Shown here: piece after piece, positions 45,494 to 58,600 of the stretch
Numbering within the stretch: the first letter of the stretch is position 1
How the letters are laid out: each line of letters begins with the position of its first letter
Source: Clitoria ternatea
Taxonomy: Eukaryota; Streptophyta; Magnoliopsida; Fabales; Fabaceae
DNA length: 64,000 nt
Direction of reading: 5' to 3'
NCBI GenBank assembly: GCA_037962975.1
Contig: CM075674.1
Coordinates: 90,164,501-90,228,500, forward strand
The notes under the pieces: model-generated
The model's database searches: none
Seen by the model: only the letters and a program-made list of their open reading frames with translations
What the model was told of the DNA's origin: nothing
Translations under genes and position numbers: made by a program

Positions 45494-46873
45494 TCTAATT
45501 TCAGCATTAGAAAATGCTTGTGTAATGTTGGGCAATGTCAATCCAAGGATAAGGGATTTAGGTGGGGTGGATTGTTTTTTAGGGTCTTCTTTGGTGTGGA
45601 GGGGACACATCAATAATATCAAATGACAATTCAATGCTATTTGTTCCGTTATTAAACTGAATGATATCTAGGTCCTTCCATTTCTTACAAATCACAAATT
45701 AACACCTATATATATATATATATATATACTTAATATTGTAGGAAATCATTTATGGTGAAGCAAATGCATTTGTAAAAGAATTGAAAACTTTTTTATTCAA
45801 AAGAAAGAAAAACACAACATTATTCAACTTGACCTTTAAATGCTTCAATGGATATATTAATGTTATGTTTATCTGTGTTATAACTAGTTCTCGAAGAAGC
45901 ATGGTATTAGGTATAATGACATTGTAAGACATAATAATTAGAAGTTAAGAAACAATACCATATACGCATGGCAAAGTTGGACTGCATCTGGGTTGATACA
46001 GGACGGATCCAAAAAGAAAAACAAGCCAAGGAATAAGGCTTGCCCTATTTAGATTCGGGCCAACAGGCTGACTGACTTCTTCTCTCTATGTGTTTTCTTT
46101 TTTTAAGATTTTTGTTATTAAAACTCATTTGTTTCAATTAAAAAATTATGACTTTCTTTGTATAGGTCCAATTTTTCTTATAAACCATTGAGAAAATAAT
46201 ATTTTTAAAATATTATACAATAAATCATTGAAATTAAAAGGACATTTTTTTGACCGGCTGACCCTTCTAATGCCTTTTTTTGTTGAACAAATTAGGTCGA
46301 GTCGATATGAGCCAGCTAGCTAGAAAGCTTGTCCCGACCTACCCTATAGCCCATTCTTCACGGGCAAGCTTGATGGGTCTGACCTGTTTTTCCTCTCCTA
46401 TTATCACATCAATGTATAAGAGAATTTCAAGATAAAAAAATAGAGAGGAAAAAACTATGCATTTAGATTTGATTTTTACCTTTTTTATTTTTAATTTGAA
46501 ATATGTAGAAATGTAAATCTAGTGTTTTCAGGGGAGAATGGTGAATAGACAATAAAATGATATACTTTATTTTCGTTCGTACTAAAATAAGTTTACATTG
46601 TTTTAAAATTTATATGCCTTTATAAGTGATGATTTTTAACATTTCTAAAGCCAAATGAGTAAGTCAAAGCCTATTAGACATGTCTTGGTTCATGGATAAC
46701 TAGCCTCCATAAATACAGTGATTGAACTTGGATCTCCCCACGCTTTACAACACAACTCCAAACTTAGATGGCAGAGAACACAAGAAGGGATCCAAAGTTA
46801 GGTGACTTTTGGCATAGGCTTACATATGTTGACCTCTTTGTTGGGGTGACCAACTTCGCTCAAGTGCAACTAG
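45494..46873. other. Non-coding part of unit 2 before the transposon
   Basis: Same content as unit 1 after its gene, including a (TA)n run at about 45711-45728. No gene seen. Confidence 0.5.
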
Positions 46874-47046
46874 CAATACAACAAAAAGGGAAATTAGCTG
46901 CGGGTATTTAGTGGCGGTTAGGTCCTCGGCGGTTCTAGCGGCGGTTTTAGTTAACCGCCATTAATGGAAATATATTAAGGGTGGTTGGGCCCGTGTTGTA
47001 GTGAAACTGCCGTTAGTATTCAATTAAAGACCCACATGCTTGGCAC

Positions 47047-49737
47047 ATGAGTTTCCCTCTTTTCCATTCATCTTTTTTTTTGAAATCCCTTAACCCGTAT
47101 CGTTTCCCTTTCCCCCTTTCACTTTTCTTCTTTCTCCTTTCAGTTTCCCCTTTCTCCTTATCCCCTCGTGCATTTCACATTTCATTCCCTCCACGAATGG
47201 TTGTGCTTTCGTGCCTGCATGCTCCTGCTGGTGTCATTTGTGCTTGTGCAAGACATCGTTCTCAGGTCGCTAAGGTATTGTTCTTGCCATGGTTCTCACG
47301 TTGTTTTTCGTTTCTTCTTTGGGTGCTGTAGTTGTTTGGTCTGGTTATTGCTCTGTTTGGGTGTGAAAGCCCCTTTTCAAAATGAGTGGTATTTGTTTGT
47401 TTGTTATGGTAATAAGTATTTGTTATAGGGAAAAAATAGAGTGGTATTTTTTTTTTTTGGCTCTATTTAGGTAGTGTAGTCAAATGATGTTTCTTTAGTG
47501 CATGTGAGAGATAAGGTTTGGTGGGTTTGGAATAATAAAGAAAAGAAAACAGAGGTAAAAGCTGATTTGAATTGAATAAGGTTCCTACGCCTTTGTTCCG
47601 TCCTTTGTTGGTGTGCTGTAATGGGGTAGCTCTTGTCATCGACTGTATCAACTAGTGCAGGCAAACTTTTGTAAAAAGACTTCAATTATTGGGGGTTTCA
47701 AATTTTTAAAATCTACACCATGTTTCTATTAAAATGTGCCTTTTACTTTTAAACATTAGAGATTGAATGGCTCTAAAAAATAAGGAAAACATAAAGCAAA
47801 GTCAAACATGAATAATTGTGGAACCCAAATAGAGTGTACACAAATATGCAGCAAGAATTCCTGCTGATGCTTCTGAGGAATAGAACAAATGATGTACCGT
47901 TTTTGCATACACAATTAAGCATAAATGCTACATTACTCTGTTTAAACACCTGAATTTAAAAGGGATCATTTATGCAAAATTGTACTTACACAAAAACAAT
48001 ACCCTAATCAAGATTCGAGACTAACCTACTCATTGTTTCTGGTTCTTCTAGTATACAAGACAAATGTTCAGATGCGTTTGATATATGAGAACCGAAAGGA
48101 ACCAAAAAATACTACTAACATTACATAATTTTCAATGAAGCAGCATAAGCAGGATACAAAATTTATACCGCAATAAATCATAGTCTAAACTACCTTACTG
48201 AATGAATTCTTAAGTAGATTATATCTCTAATGTATCAATTCTTACACTGCTCATTACACCTGAGGAAGAACTAAATGATAGTGAGGAGGAAAGGGAGAAT
48301 CATGGTAAATAAAATGAAGATATTAATGGATTGTAGTGTTGTAGATATTAATGTTTTCCATTTTCCAACACATTTCGATATTGAGTTCATTAATACTATA
48401 ATTTTGAATGACCTTCAAGAAAATTGTAGTGGCTTAAGTGGTTTCTATCCCTGTTGAGCCCATTGATTCTCCATATATAACTCTACTACAATGACCCCTT
48501 TTGTTTTTTAGGCTAGGACTCTCTTAAGCAATCCCTCACGCTTGCTAACCCACTTCCATTTTCATTTCACAAGTAAAGCCCTGTTAAAGCTTGCAAGGTT
48601 TTCTTACTGTCACAGAAGTTGCCTTTATTATAACTTGCATTCTCAAAAAATAAATGTTTGTTACTGTCGCAGAACTTTCTTAACACTTAGGTATCTACGT
48701 TTAACAGTTACTCGCCATATTCAAATGGCTACTTATAAATATTTAATATTTATTAAAAATAATAATAAGGGATAAATTATAATGGTATCAATGGTATTAA
48801 ATATTTTTAAGGGATAAAAAAGATTTAGTGGTGAGAGCATGAGAGGTGTTTAACAAGTTCCTAAAGAATTTTTAATTAGTTTTTGAACTCTTATATGCTT
48901 CTTTCTGCAGTGTTTCAAATTATGTCTGGAAAGGATTTGTTAATTATATAATGTAATTATGCTTGTAACAGGTTCTTAAAGAATTTTTAAAAGGTTCCAT
49001 CACTTTATTATTTAATTATATAATATGAAGGGTGTTGTTAATTAACTGATCATACCTTTTTTGACTCCATTTTTTTTAATGTTGACATGATCATTACACA
49101 TTGTCTTGGATTGATGTACTATATGAAACAAGTTCTTTATTGAACTTCCTATTAAGATTATAGTCCATGCCTTAGGTGTTATACTCCAAGTGTGTTGGCT
49201 AATTTCAGTCATCCATTGTACTATTTATTAGTGCGCATACTCATTACATTTTTCCTTGTCATGCCTCTTTTCTGTCACTTATGTTATTGTCTTAGAAAGA
49301 TGATGTTGTTTAGATTTTTGTCTGTATCTCCTCCCATAGATTTGTTTAGAATGTTCTTAACTAGTGCATAGCCTACCATCCAAGACAAAATTCCTAATGG
49401 TAACTTGATATAAAAGAAAATTTTATAAGTATTAATAACACCACTCCTAATGGTAACTTGATATATATAAAAAATTTTACAAGTATTAATAACACCACTT
49501 TCATGTTTTATAGAGGTTTAATTTGAAGGCACTTACCCTTACCTTACCTCAACTATGAATCAGTACATGAAATTGAAAGTAAAGTGTCAAATAGTGGATC
49601 ATCACATGAATATTTGTAATTATGGACCCACCCAATTTGTTATGCTTCTCTAGTGGATTTTGGTGATGACATTTATTGATGATTGCAAACTTTTTTGATA
49701 ATTGTCTTATTATGTATTGCTAAATAATTTTGCAGGC
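47047..49737. other. Non-coding interior of the CACTA element
   Basis: Pyrimidine-rich sequence (47040-47170) followed by AT-rich sequence; short open frames here have no recognisable domain. A near-perfect direct repeat, CTCCTAATGGTAACTTGATAT-like, occurs at about 49390 and 49444. Confidence 0.4.
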
Positions 49738-50515
49738 AGTCTATTCAAAAAATTCTGCTAATCAATAAAAGCAAGTTATTTATCATACGCTCAGGTCAAT
49801 GTCACTTGCTAGAAAGAGACATTTGCTGGTAAAATAATTTGATATATTTCTATTTGTAAAATCATTAAATGTATATATATGTGTATATGATTGCTTAATG
49901 GATAAATAATTTAGATGTCTTGTAAATGTAGGAAACCCAAGGAGGACGATCTTATAGCAGAGGGGAAATGTTTTCTATTACTCACAAGAGGAAAGACGGG
50001 TCATTCGTGAGCTTGGAGGCTAGAGATATGAGTGTAAGTACAAAACATCTAATTTCTTATGTGCTTATTTTTAATTTGAATATATTTTTCTTATAAATTA
50101 TTTAAGTAGATTATGGGCATAATTGATTATTAATTACGCTCTACTTTTTGTTTTACAAAACAAATTAGATTTGGAATGTGAAGAGACCTCAAATGATGAG
50201 GAGGCATACTTGAATGTCTTTGGTCCAGAGCACCCGGGACAGGTTCAGGGCATGGGATTTGGAGTTTGCCTTTCTCAAGTCTTGCAAACAGCAAGTAACC
50301 AATCCGGGGATAGTACAAGCTCCTTCCCATCGAGTGGAAGAGTAAAAGAGTTAGAAGATAAGGTTAAACATTTAGAAGCTCAACTAGAAGTAAGGAACGA
50401 GAGGATGAAGTATGTTGAAGAAAGGATGAAGTTTTTTGAAGACCAAATGGCCTACGTGGTTCATGAATTTGGAGGACAGGTTGATTTCCCATTTCAACAT
50501 GATAATCAGGTATAA
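49738..50515 (+). pseudogene. CACTA transposase-associated exons, decayed
   Basis: Three exon-like pieces. 49738-49830: SKNSANQ, a stop, then SMSLARKRHLL. About 49931-50034: QGGRSYSRGEMFSITHKRKD and GSFVSLEARDMSV ending at a GTAAGT donor. About 50164-50515 after a TTAG acceptor: EEAYLNVFGPEHPGQVQGMG followed by a long coiled coil (VKELEDKVKHLEAQLEVRNE). Phrases like HKRKDGSFV and VFGPEHPGxVxGMGFG are characteristic of the plant transposase (Ptta/En/Spm) family found in CACTA elements. The catalytic transposase exons are not present, and an in-frame stop breaks the first piece. Confidence 0.65.
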
Positions 50516-51301
50516 TCTACAAGTTGTTAGGTGTTTATATATAAAATGTCACTTAATAGGTTCCATTTGTCATAGATTAACTTTCTACATTTTTAATGGA
50601 CAACAATAACTTATGTTTTACTTGACCATATATATGAGTTTGTAGATTGTTGGTTAACTTTTATTACATTAATGACGTGTAATTGGGTTAAGACCTATAT
50701 TGACTTTGTTATTAATATAATTGTTATTGATTATATATTGATCTTTTAATTATATTTTTAGAAATTTAGTTTATCCTATTTATATATTGTTAATCAATTT
50801 AATTTGTATGTTAAAATTTATTTTTAAAATATAAATATTTAAGACATTAATATATGAAATATGATATATATTTGTCACATTACAAACATTAACAGATATA
50901 TATAAAATAATGTTATAATTAAGGCAAACTCTGACTTTTAAAAATTAATGGATATAAAAAATAATTTATTATAATTAACAAATCTGATTTTTTAATAAAA
51001 AATTAAAACTTTTAGCGGTGGTTTAAGCGACATTTAAATGACTTTTATTGGCTTTTATTTATTACGGCAGTTATAACAGCAGAAAACAACATTATAACGG
51101 TCTTCCCTGCGCTTTAACTATTAGTGGCGGTTATACCCGCGGTTAAACTGATAGCGGCGGTTATTCCAACGGCTAATAAAAACCACCGCTAAATGCCTAG
51201 CGGCAGTTTCAGAACCGCCGCAGATGTCATTTAGTGACGGTTTAAACTACCGCTAAGTTTAAAAATAAGAGCCGCTAAATTCCTTTTTTGTTGTAGTGTA
51301 G

Positions 51302-53819
51302 GAACTCACATTACAGAACGTGACTTTGGTGTTGAGGGGCATGAATGCATGCCCTACTATGTGTTTTGCTAGTTCTAAGTTTCCCATTCTAATCCTCATT
51401 TTTCACCTTTGGTGACACATTATACATACACCTGACCATGAAAATGATGCAAGTTAGTGATGAGATCTAAGAAGTACCATTTACAACATTTGAAAGGATA
51501 GTCCGGGGTGATAGAACCTTACCTAATCAAAGCGAAACAAAGTTAAAGTGTCAAAACTTTTCTTGACCTCCAAAGGTGTCACATGTAAAGAGGTGGAAAA
51601 ACAGAAATTGGAGATGAGGGATAGATAGAGGGCATAACTTCTTTCTTTTTTGCTCTCTTTATGGAAGAAGAAAGTTAAATAAAATAACATACATGTATAT
51701 GAATAAGGTAAAGTAATTTGAGTCAGAGGTGACACATATACTATATATATAGGTGTCATTTTCTTTTCTTTTTTCTTTCTTTACATGGTTGATACCAAGT
51801 TACAATAAATACCTATCTCAAGGAAGTGTTTGGAGAGTACCTAATTCTATTTTAAGGAATATCAAGATAGATTCTCATTTTAATTGGTTAACATAATGGA
51901 TTAAGTCCCTAATAACTAACTCTCCAATTTTATGACTTTATTATTCACACAATACTTTATTAGATTTTCATTAATAAAAAATATTTGAAATTTTAATTTA
52001 CCATCTAATTATTTAGTTGCACTATATAATTTAAAACTAGTAATAATAATTAATCATTTGTTAGCTAGTTGATTGTTTATAGCAAGTATTGTAATTATCA
52101 TAATCATATATAATATATGTGTCAAGACATATACACAACAAAAATTAGTACCGTAAAAAGAGATGTTACAATGTACATCTTCAGGCCAAAATTTTTTAAG
52201 GCATACATCAACATTTTGTCCATTGAAATAGGTTGACTATTTTCCTAGAATAAGGTGATGGGTGACTAGTCTAGTGGTATCAAAATGTAATTGAATAGCC
52301 TTAATGAGCCTTAGAGTGAGTCGAACTTCTCTATACAAACATATATGGATACCTCGAAGTTGCTTCTTCTCTAACTGCTTTACAATAGATAATCTTTGAG
52401 AGGTCCTAGGTGCCTCTCGTGATATTATGAAATATCTAAAAAATGCAACATGTAGAGATGCCTAATTATCAATGGATGATGGTGGCAGGTATTTGAACCA
52501 ATCCAAGGGTCATCTTTTCCATGTTCTTCAGAACATGTTGCATGTGAAGTTATCATTAAGGATGACATAGAATTTTATTTATGAAAGCATTAAGGTGTTT
52601 TTCTAGGAATGTTTTCCCATGGTGATCAAAATACTTCTAACACCATTACTTCCATAAGCCTCTATGTGAAAGCATGGGGGAATCAGTTAGGTGCCTTGGT
52701 AGCTTGAGGTTATTACAAGTTAGGGTTGGATGTTGATATGGTTATTATAGGTTGGGTTCTTATGGTTTAAATAGGGGGACTCGGGATAAATTATACATAT
52801 GGTGTATATGGAGTAATTGGAACAAGTGTTTACACTAGAAATAGTATGTATGGAAAAGAAAGATGGTGTGGCGTACATCAAACATGGGTTGGGAAGTGGG
52901 ATAATCAACTGCAGTTTGAGCATTTAGGGCATTTTTTTAGATGATTTTATTTGGGGAATGGTATTGATGTTTGGATCCCATTTAATTACATAAAGCGGTA
53001 GTGGTAATGGTAAATACTCATATCGATCACGTGCATTTGGTGTTTCTATTTAGTAATATAAAGCTTCATATCTATTTTTTAGTATAAATTCTATTATAGG
53101 TAGCCATCTAGAAAACATTTCGCTTGTACAACCCAACCACTTATTTTCAAAGCTCGTCGATTAGCACAACTTTAGGGTATCGCTTATTATACATAACCAT
53201 TTTCCCTACAGGGGTTCCATAAAACAATCATCATTATGTGGCTGGTTATTATAGTCTCGATATTTGATGATGTGTCAACATTTTCGATGAATGCTTTAGC
53301 TTTTTGTTGACATTAATTTTTCTTTCCTAGATCTACTGGAATGATTTAAGCACGTCCCACCAGGCATACTAAATTATCTATCTAGTATGAATGAGTCTAG
53401 GTCTAGTATACATTATTTGGGGTATACATACTTGTTTTAGAGGGTACCGTAGGCTTTGAGTGTCCAAAAGAGGTGAAAAGTGAGGTGTACCTACAAACAC
53501 CTCTAAGGCCAAAGTTAATAAGCGTAAAAGATAATAAAACTAAGGTGTTAACAAATCAGGAAAGATGTACCTAGAGCATTTATGATACCTACATTTCTAG
53601 TTAGGTAATGGAACTTTATTATATTTTAATAAACTAGAATGGCAATATCGCAATGCTTCACCACCAATTTTCTAGTTCAACTTTTACAAAATATCAAATT
53701 ATAAAACACAAAAAGTAGTAGAACGTATTTTCAACAACTAAAACTATTTAGAAAATGACATTTAATTAGTCTCAAAAGACCAACTCTACAAAATAAGATA
53801 TCACTAAATACAAAATCAA
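51302..53819. other. Non-coding part of unit 2 after the transposon
   Basis: Continues the unit exactly where it was interrupted (GGAACTCACATTACAG). No gene seen. Confidence 0.5.
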
Positions 53820-54729
53820 GAAGTATGTATTATGATGACTAAAACTCTATAGAAAATGACATTTAGATGGTCTTTAATGGTCGTATGAAGTTTCTTCAAT
53901 ATAGGGGCAACATTAATGGTTTTCATGGATCACAACATTTCATTTTGACTACTCCCATACACTAACACGCTTCATATGCTTACAAATTTTACAAGTCAAA
54001 CTAAACCATCAAGATTCAAGACTTCTACCCTAAATACTAGTAAATTTCTTGAGATCTTGTCTATTGATGTGGCTTATGTGTCTAGGGTATGTACGTAAAA
54101 ATTAGATAAATGTGGGGTGTTTTGGTATGGCGGGGTATATCAGTATATTTATCATGTTCTCTAAGCACATAAATGTGTTATTAAAGTATCCATAGACATT
54201 ATTGGGGACCAAACTATGTCTAGATCATAATCATTAATATGATAAAAGAAATTGATGTAAAGTGTGGACAATTCCCTAATTCTACTTTTGTGGATGTTTA
54301 AAAATTGTTGAATTTGATATTTTCTAAATGCACTCAAAGTGATAAATACTATCTAAAAAATCACCGTTACTAGATAGAAATTACAAGTAACATATCTTGC
54401 ATTATTTTCTAATAATAATGTTGTTGAAACTTAGCATTTTTTTATAATGTTAAAACTTAGCCTTCAAACATGATCTCACATGGCATGCACATCATATTCA
54501 ATACTTATCCTTTTACTACTTATATCACAAACCAAAATAGAATATATTGGCAAGAAATTACGGACTTACTCAAGTTTAATGATAACCTCAAATTAATTTG
54601 ACTTATTCAAAAATTGAAAAAGTAAACAAATATGTCATATCACAACTTAGCATATGTCATTTGTAGATTCAAATCCACCCTATATGTTTTACAACTTCAT
54701 GATCACAATCTAAAATTAGAATTTGAGTT

Positions 54730-54741
54730 ACTATAAAAGTA
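54730..54741 (+). promoter_or_regulatory. TATA box of PMEI-like gene 3
   Basis: ACTATAAAAGTA at the same relative place as in the other units. Confidence 0.7.
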
Positions 54742-54829
54742 TCCATCACCTACAACAATGAACCCACCCCTTCCCACCATCCAACTAAGGAGAGTCCTTA
54801 ATCAAAACTACCACCCCCACCAAACCAAA

Positions 54830-55393
54830 ATGAATTCCTCAACAAAATGCTCCATTTTGTCCGTGCTTTGCTTGGTTCTTATTTCTCAATCTCTTATGCC
54901 AGCAAATGCTAAGCATCATGATAATAACAAAAAAGATAATGGTGATGGTGTTAGGTTGCTTGCCCAGATCTGTAAGGATACCGCACAAGACAACCTTATT
55001 TGCATGAATCTTTTAAGTGCACGACCTAAGATTATACAAGCAAAGAATTTTCATGAACTTTCAAAGGAGATCCTTGAGTTTGCCTTGGAAAAGGGAGTGG
55101 AGGCTCAAAATGTCCTTAAGGGAATAGCACAGACAAACAATGTACCAGAGATTGTACAATGTGCAAACTTCCACTATGATGGGGTGGTTGAATCCTTTAG
55201 AAGTGCCATGCTAGAGTTGAAAGATGACCCTCAGACCGCTAACTATGATGCCAAAGTTGCTGGTGATGGACCTGATGGTTGTGAGAGAGGTTTGGCCAAT
55301 GCACACATTGTTAACCCTGTTATCTCTGCTTTTAACAAGCAAATATTATTGCTTAGCAACATCGCATTCCAAGCCACAAATAAACTTCAATAG
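54830..55393 (+). CDS. PMEI/invertase-inhibitor domain protein, copy 3
   Basis: 187 codons, intronless, with signal peptide and Cys48/58/111/151. I count eight differences from copy 1: S8, L10, V12, N32, N37, R42, A167 and K185. Arg42 replaces a Gly before the first Cys, a mildly radical change in the N-terminal hairpin. His75 as in copy 1. The upstream ATG (54758) is again open here but probably not used. Confidence 0.85.
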   Translation: MNSSTKCSILSVLCLVLISQSLMPANAKHHDNNKKDNGDGVRLLAQICKDTAQDNLICMNLLSARPKIIQAKNFHELSKEILEFALEKGVEAQNVLKGIAQTNNVPEIVQCANFHYDGVVESFRSAMLELKDDPQTANYDAKVAGDGPDGCERGLANAHIVNPVISAFNKQILLLSNIAFQATNKLQ

Positions 55394-55605
55394 TCTAATT
55401 TTAGCATTAGGAAATGCTTGTGTAATGTTTAGCAATGTCAATCCAAGGATAAGGGATTTAGATGGGGTGGATTATTTTTTAGGGTCTTCTTTTGTGTGGA
55501 GGGGACACATTAATAATATCAAATGATAATTCAATGCTATTTGTTCTGTTATAAAACTGAATAACATTGAGGTCCTTTCATTTCTTACAAATCACAAATT
55601 AACAC

Positions 55606-55642
<37 letters not shown>

Positions 55643-58600
55643 CTTAATATTGTAGGAAATCATTTATGGTTAAGCAAATTCATTTGTAAAAGAATTGAAA
55701 ACTTTTTTACTCAAAAGAAAGAAAAACACAACATTATTCAACTTGACCCTTATATGCTTGAATGGATATATTAATGTTAATTTTATCTGTGTTGTAACTA
55801 ATGCTTGAAGAAGCATGGTATTAGGTATAATGACATTGTAAGACATAATAATTAGAAGTTAAGAAATAATACCATATACGCATGGCAAAGTTGGACTACA
55901 TCTGGGTCGATATAGGACAAATCCAAAAAGGAAAACAAGCCAAGGAATAAGGCTTGCCCTATTTAGATTCGGGCCAACAGGCTGACTGACTTCTCCTCTT
56001 CATGTGTTTTCTTTTTTTTAAGTTTTTTTTTATTAAAACTTCTTTGTTTCAATTAAAAAATATGACTTTCTTTGTATAGGCCCATTTTTTTCTTATAAAC
56101 CGTTGAAAAAATAACCGTTTTAAAATATTATACAATAAATCCATTAAAACTAAAAAGACATTTTTTTGATCAGCGATCCTCCTAGGGCATATTTTTTATT
56201 GAACAAATTGGGTCAGGCCGAAGTTGGCCAGCTATCTGGAAAGCTTGTCCCGACCTAGCCTATAGCTCATTCTTCATAGGCTAGCTTGATGGGTCTGACC
56301 TATTTTATTAGTATTGTAACTAGTTCTCTAGGAAGTATCGTATTAGGTATAATGACTTTGAAAGACTTAAGAATTAGAAGTTAAGAAACAATAACATATA
56401 CGCATGGCAAAGTTGGACTACATCTGGGTTGGTACAAGAAGGATCCAAAAAGTAAAACAAGCCAAGAAATAAGGCTTGCCCTATTTAGATTCGGGCTGAA
56501 AGATGGACTAACTTCTCCTTCTCCCGTGGTTTCTTTTTCTTTTTAAGATTTTTTTTATTAAAACTCATTTGTTTCAATTAAAAAATTATGAGTTTCTTTG
56601 TATAGGTCCAATTTTTCTTATAAACCATTGGAAAAAATAACAATTTTAAAATATTATACAATAAATGCATTGAAATTAAAAGGATATTTTTTTGACCGGT
56701 CGACCCTTCTAGTGCCTTTTTTTGTTGAACAAATTGGGTCTGGCGGATATGGGCCAGCTAGCTAGAAAGCTTGTCCCGACCTACCCTATAGCCCATTCTT
56801 CATGGGCAAGGTTGATGGGCCTGACCTATTTTGGCACTCCTATTAACACATCAGTGTATGAGAGAATTTTAAGATAAAAAAATAGAGAGGAAAAAGCAAT
56901 ATAGTTAAATTTGATTTTTACCTTTTTATTTTTAATTTGAATGTAGAAATGTAAATCTAGTGTTTTCAAGGGGGAATGGTGAATAAACGTTAAAATGATA
57001 TACTTTATTTTTATTCGTACTAAAATAAGTTTACATTGTTTTAAAATTTATATGCCTTTATAAGTGATGGTTTTTAACATTTCTAAAGCCAAACGAGCAA
57101 GTCAAAGCCCATTAGACATGTCTTGGTGCATACGTAGCTAGCGTTCATATATACAGTGATGAAACTTGGATCTCGTCACGCTTTACAACAAAGCTCCACA
57201 CTTAGATGGCAGAGAACACAAGAAGGGGTCCAGAGTTAGGTGACTTTTAGCATAAGCCTACGTATGTTGACCTTTTTGTAGGGGTGACCAACTTCCCTCA
57301 AGCGCAACTAAGAACTCATATAATAGAAGGTGACTTTGATGTATAGGGGAAAGAATGCACGCTCTACTATGTGTTTCGCTAGTTCTAAGTTTTCCATGAA
57401 ATGTTTGTTCTAGGTGACTAGTCGCCCTCTGGCATGACCAACCACTCCAAACTTGCCTCATACTCCTATTTTTCTTTTTCCCTAAAAATCGATAAATCAA
57501 ATAATTAATAATTAATATGAGAAATTCCGACAAAAAATCCATAATAGATGAATTTAATTGAATCAATGACATTGCTCGTGGGATCAAATAATAATTTGGA
57601 TATAAATGTGGTGAAAATAACTGATTTTGGTAATAAAGTTATAAAACATAATGAGTCTTTTAGAGACTCATCATATCTTGCTTGTCCTCAAGCAAACTAA
57701 GATCCTTGCTTGTTCTCAAGCAATCAAATAAATATTAATATTAATATGTTATTTGAGCATGAGAGGGTCGTGTTTGTATTCCATGAATGGATTGAATGAT
57801 CATTCTAATCCTTATTTTTCACCTTTGGTGACGCACTATACATATACATGGTCATGAAAATGATGCAAGTTAGTGATGGAAGCTAAGAAATAAAATTTAC
57901 AACATTTGAAAGGATAGTGTGGGCTGTTAGAACCTTACCTAATCAAAGCGAAACAAAGTTAATAGCGTCAAAACTTTCTTGACCTCTAAAGGTGTCACAT
58001 GTAAGGAGGTGGAAAAGCTAAAATTGGAGATGAGGGATAGATATAGGGCACATATGAAATCTAAAGCCTTAGAAGTGTAGAAAAGGAAGAATGGATGTTG
58101 TACAAGGTTTGAGGAAAATTATGTCTTTTCTTAAAGCATGAAATTCACGACTAAACATGTGGTTCATAATTTCTTTCTTTGTTTGCTCTCTTTGTGGAAG
58201 AAGAAAGTGAAATAAAATAATATACATGTATATGAATAAGGTAAAGTAATTTGAGTCAGAGGTGAAACATATACTATATATGTAGATGTGATTTAATTTT
58301 CTTATTGTTTTCTTTACATGGTTGATACCAAGTTACAACAAATACCTATCTCAAGGAAGTGTTTGGAAAGTACCTAATTCTATTTTGAGGACTATCAAGA
58401 TAGATTCCCATTTTAACTAGTTAACATAATGGATAAAGTCCCTAATAACTAACTCGCCAATTTTATGACTTCATTATTCACACAATACATTATTATATTT
58501 TCAGTAATAAAAAATATTTGAAAATTTAATTTACCATTAAATTATTTAGTTGCACTATATAATTAAAACTAGTAGTATTAACTAATCAGTTGTTAGCTAG

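Larger units (their letters stand above)
46874..51298 (+). mobile_element. CACTA (En/Spm) transposon, non-autonomous
   Basis: The left end reads CAATACAACAAAAAGGG and the right end CTTTTTTGTTGTAGTG, i.e. CACTACAACAAAAAAG inverted; the left CACTA has become CAATA. Subterminal regions are full of GGCGGTT/AACCGCC words (46905-46965 and 51005-51255). TAG flanks both sides (46871-46873 and 51299-51301), the 3-bp duplication expected. Unit 4 has the uninterrupted site CAACTAGGAACTCAC at 62457-62471, with a single TAG. At 4,425 bases it holds only decayed transposase-associated exons. Confidence 0.85.
43918..53819 (+). repeat. Tandem segmental unit 2 (PMEI gene 2, with CACTA insertion)
   Basis: Starts like unit 1 and carries the same landmarks. 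It is 9.9 kb because of the transposon at 46874-51298; without it, about 5.5 kb. It also lacks about 0.4 kb present in unit 1 (joined near 51388, between TTTCCCAT and TCTAATCC). Confidence 0.9.

Noticed and set aside
47047..47428. Two overlapping plus-strand frames near the left end of the CACTA element
   Set aside because: They are in pyrimidine-rich sequence giving Phe/Leu/Ser-rich peptides in more than one frame, without a domain.
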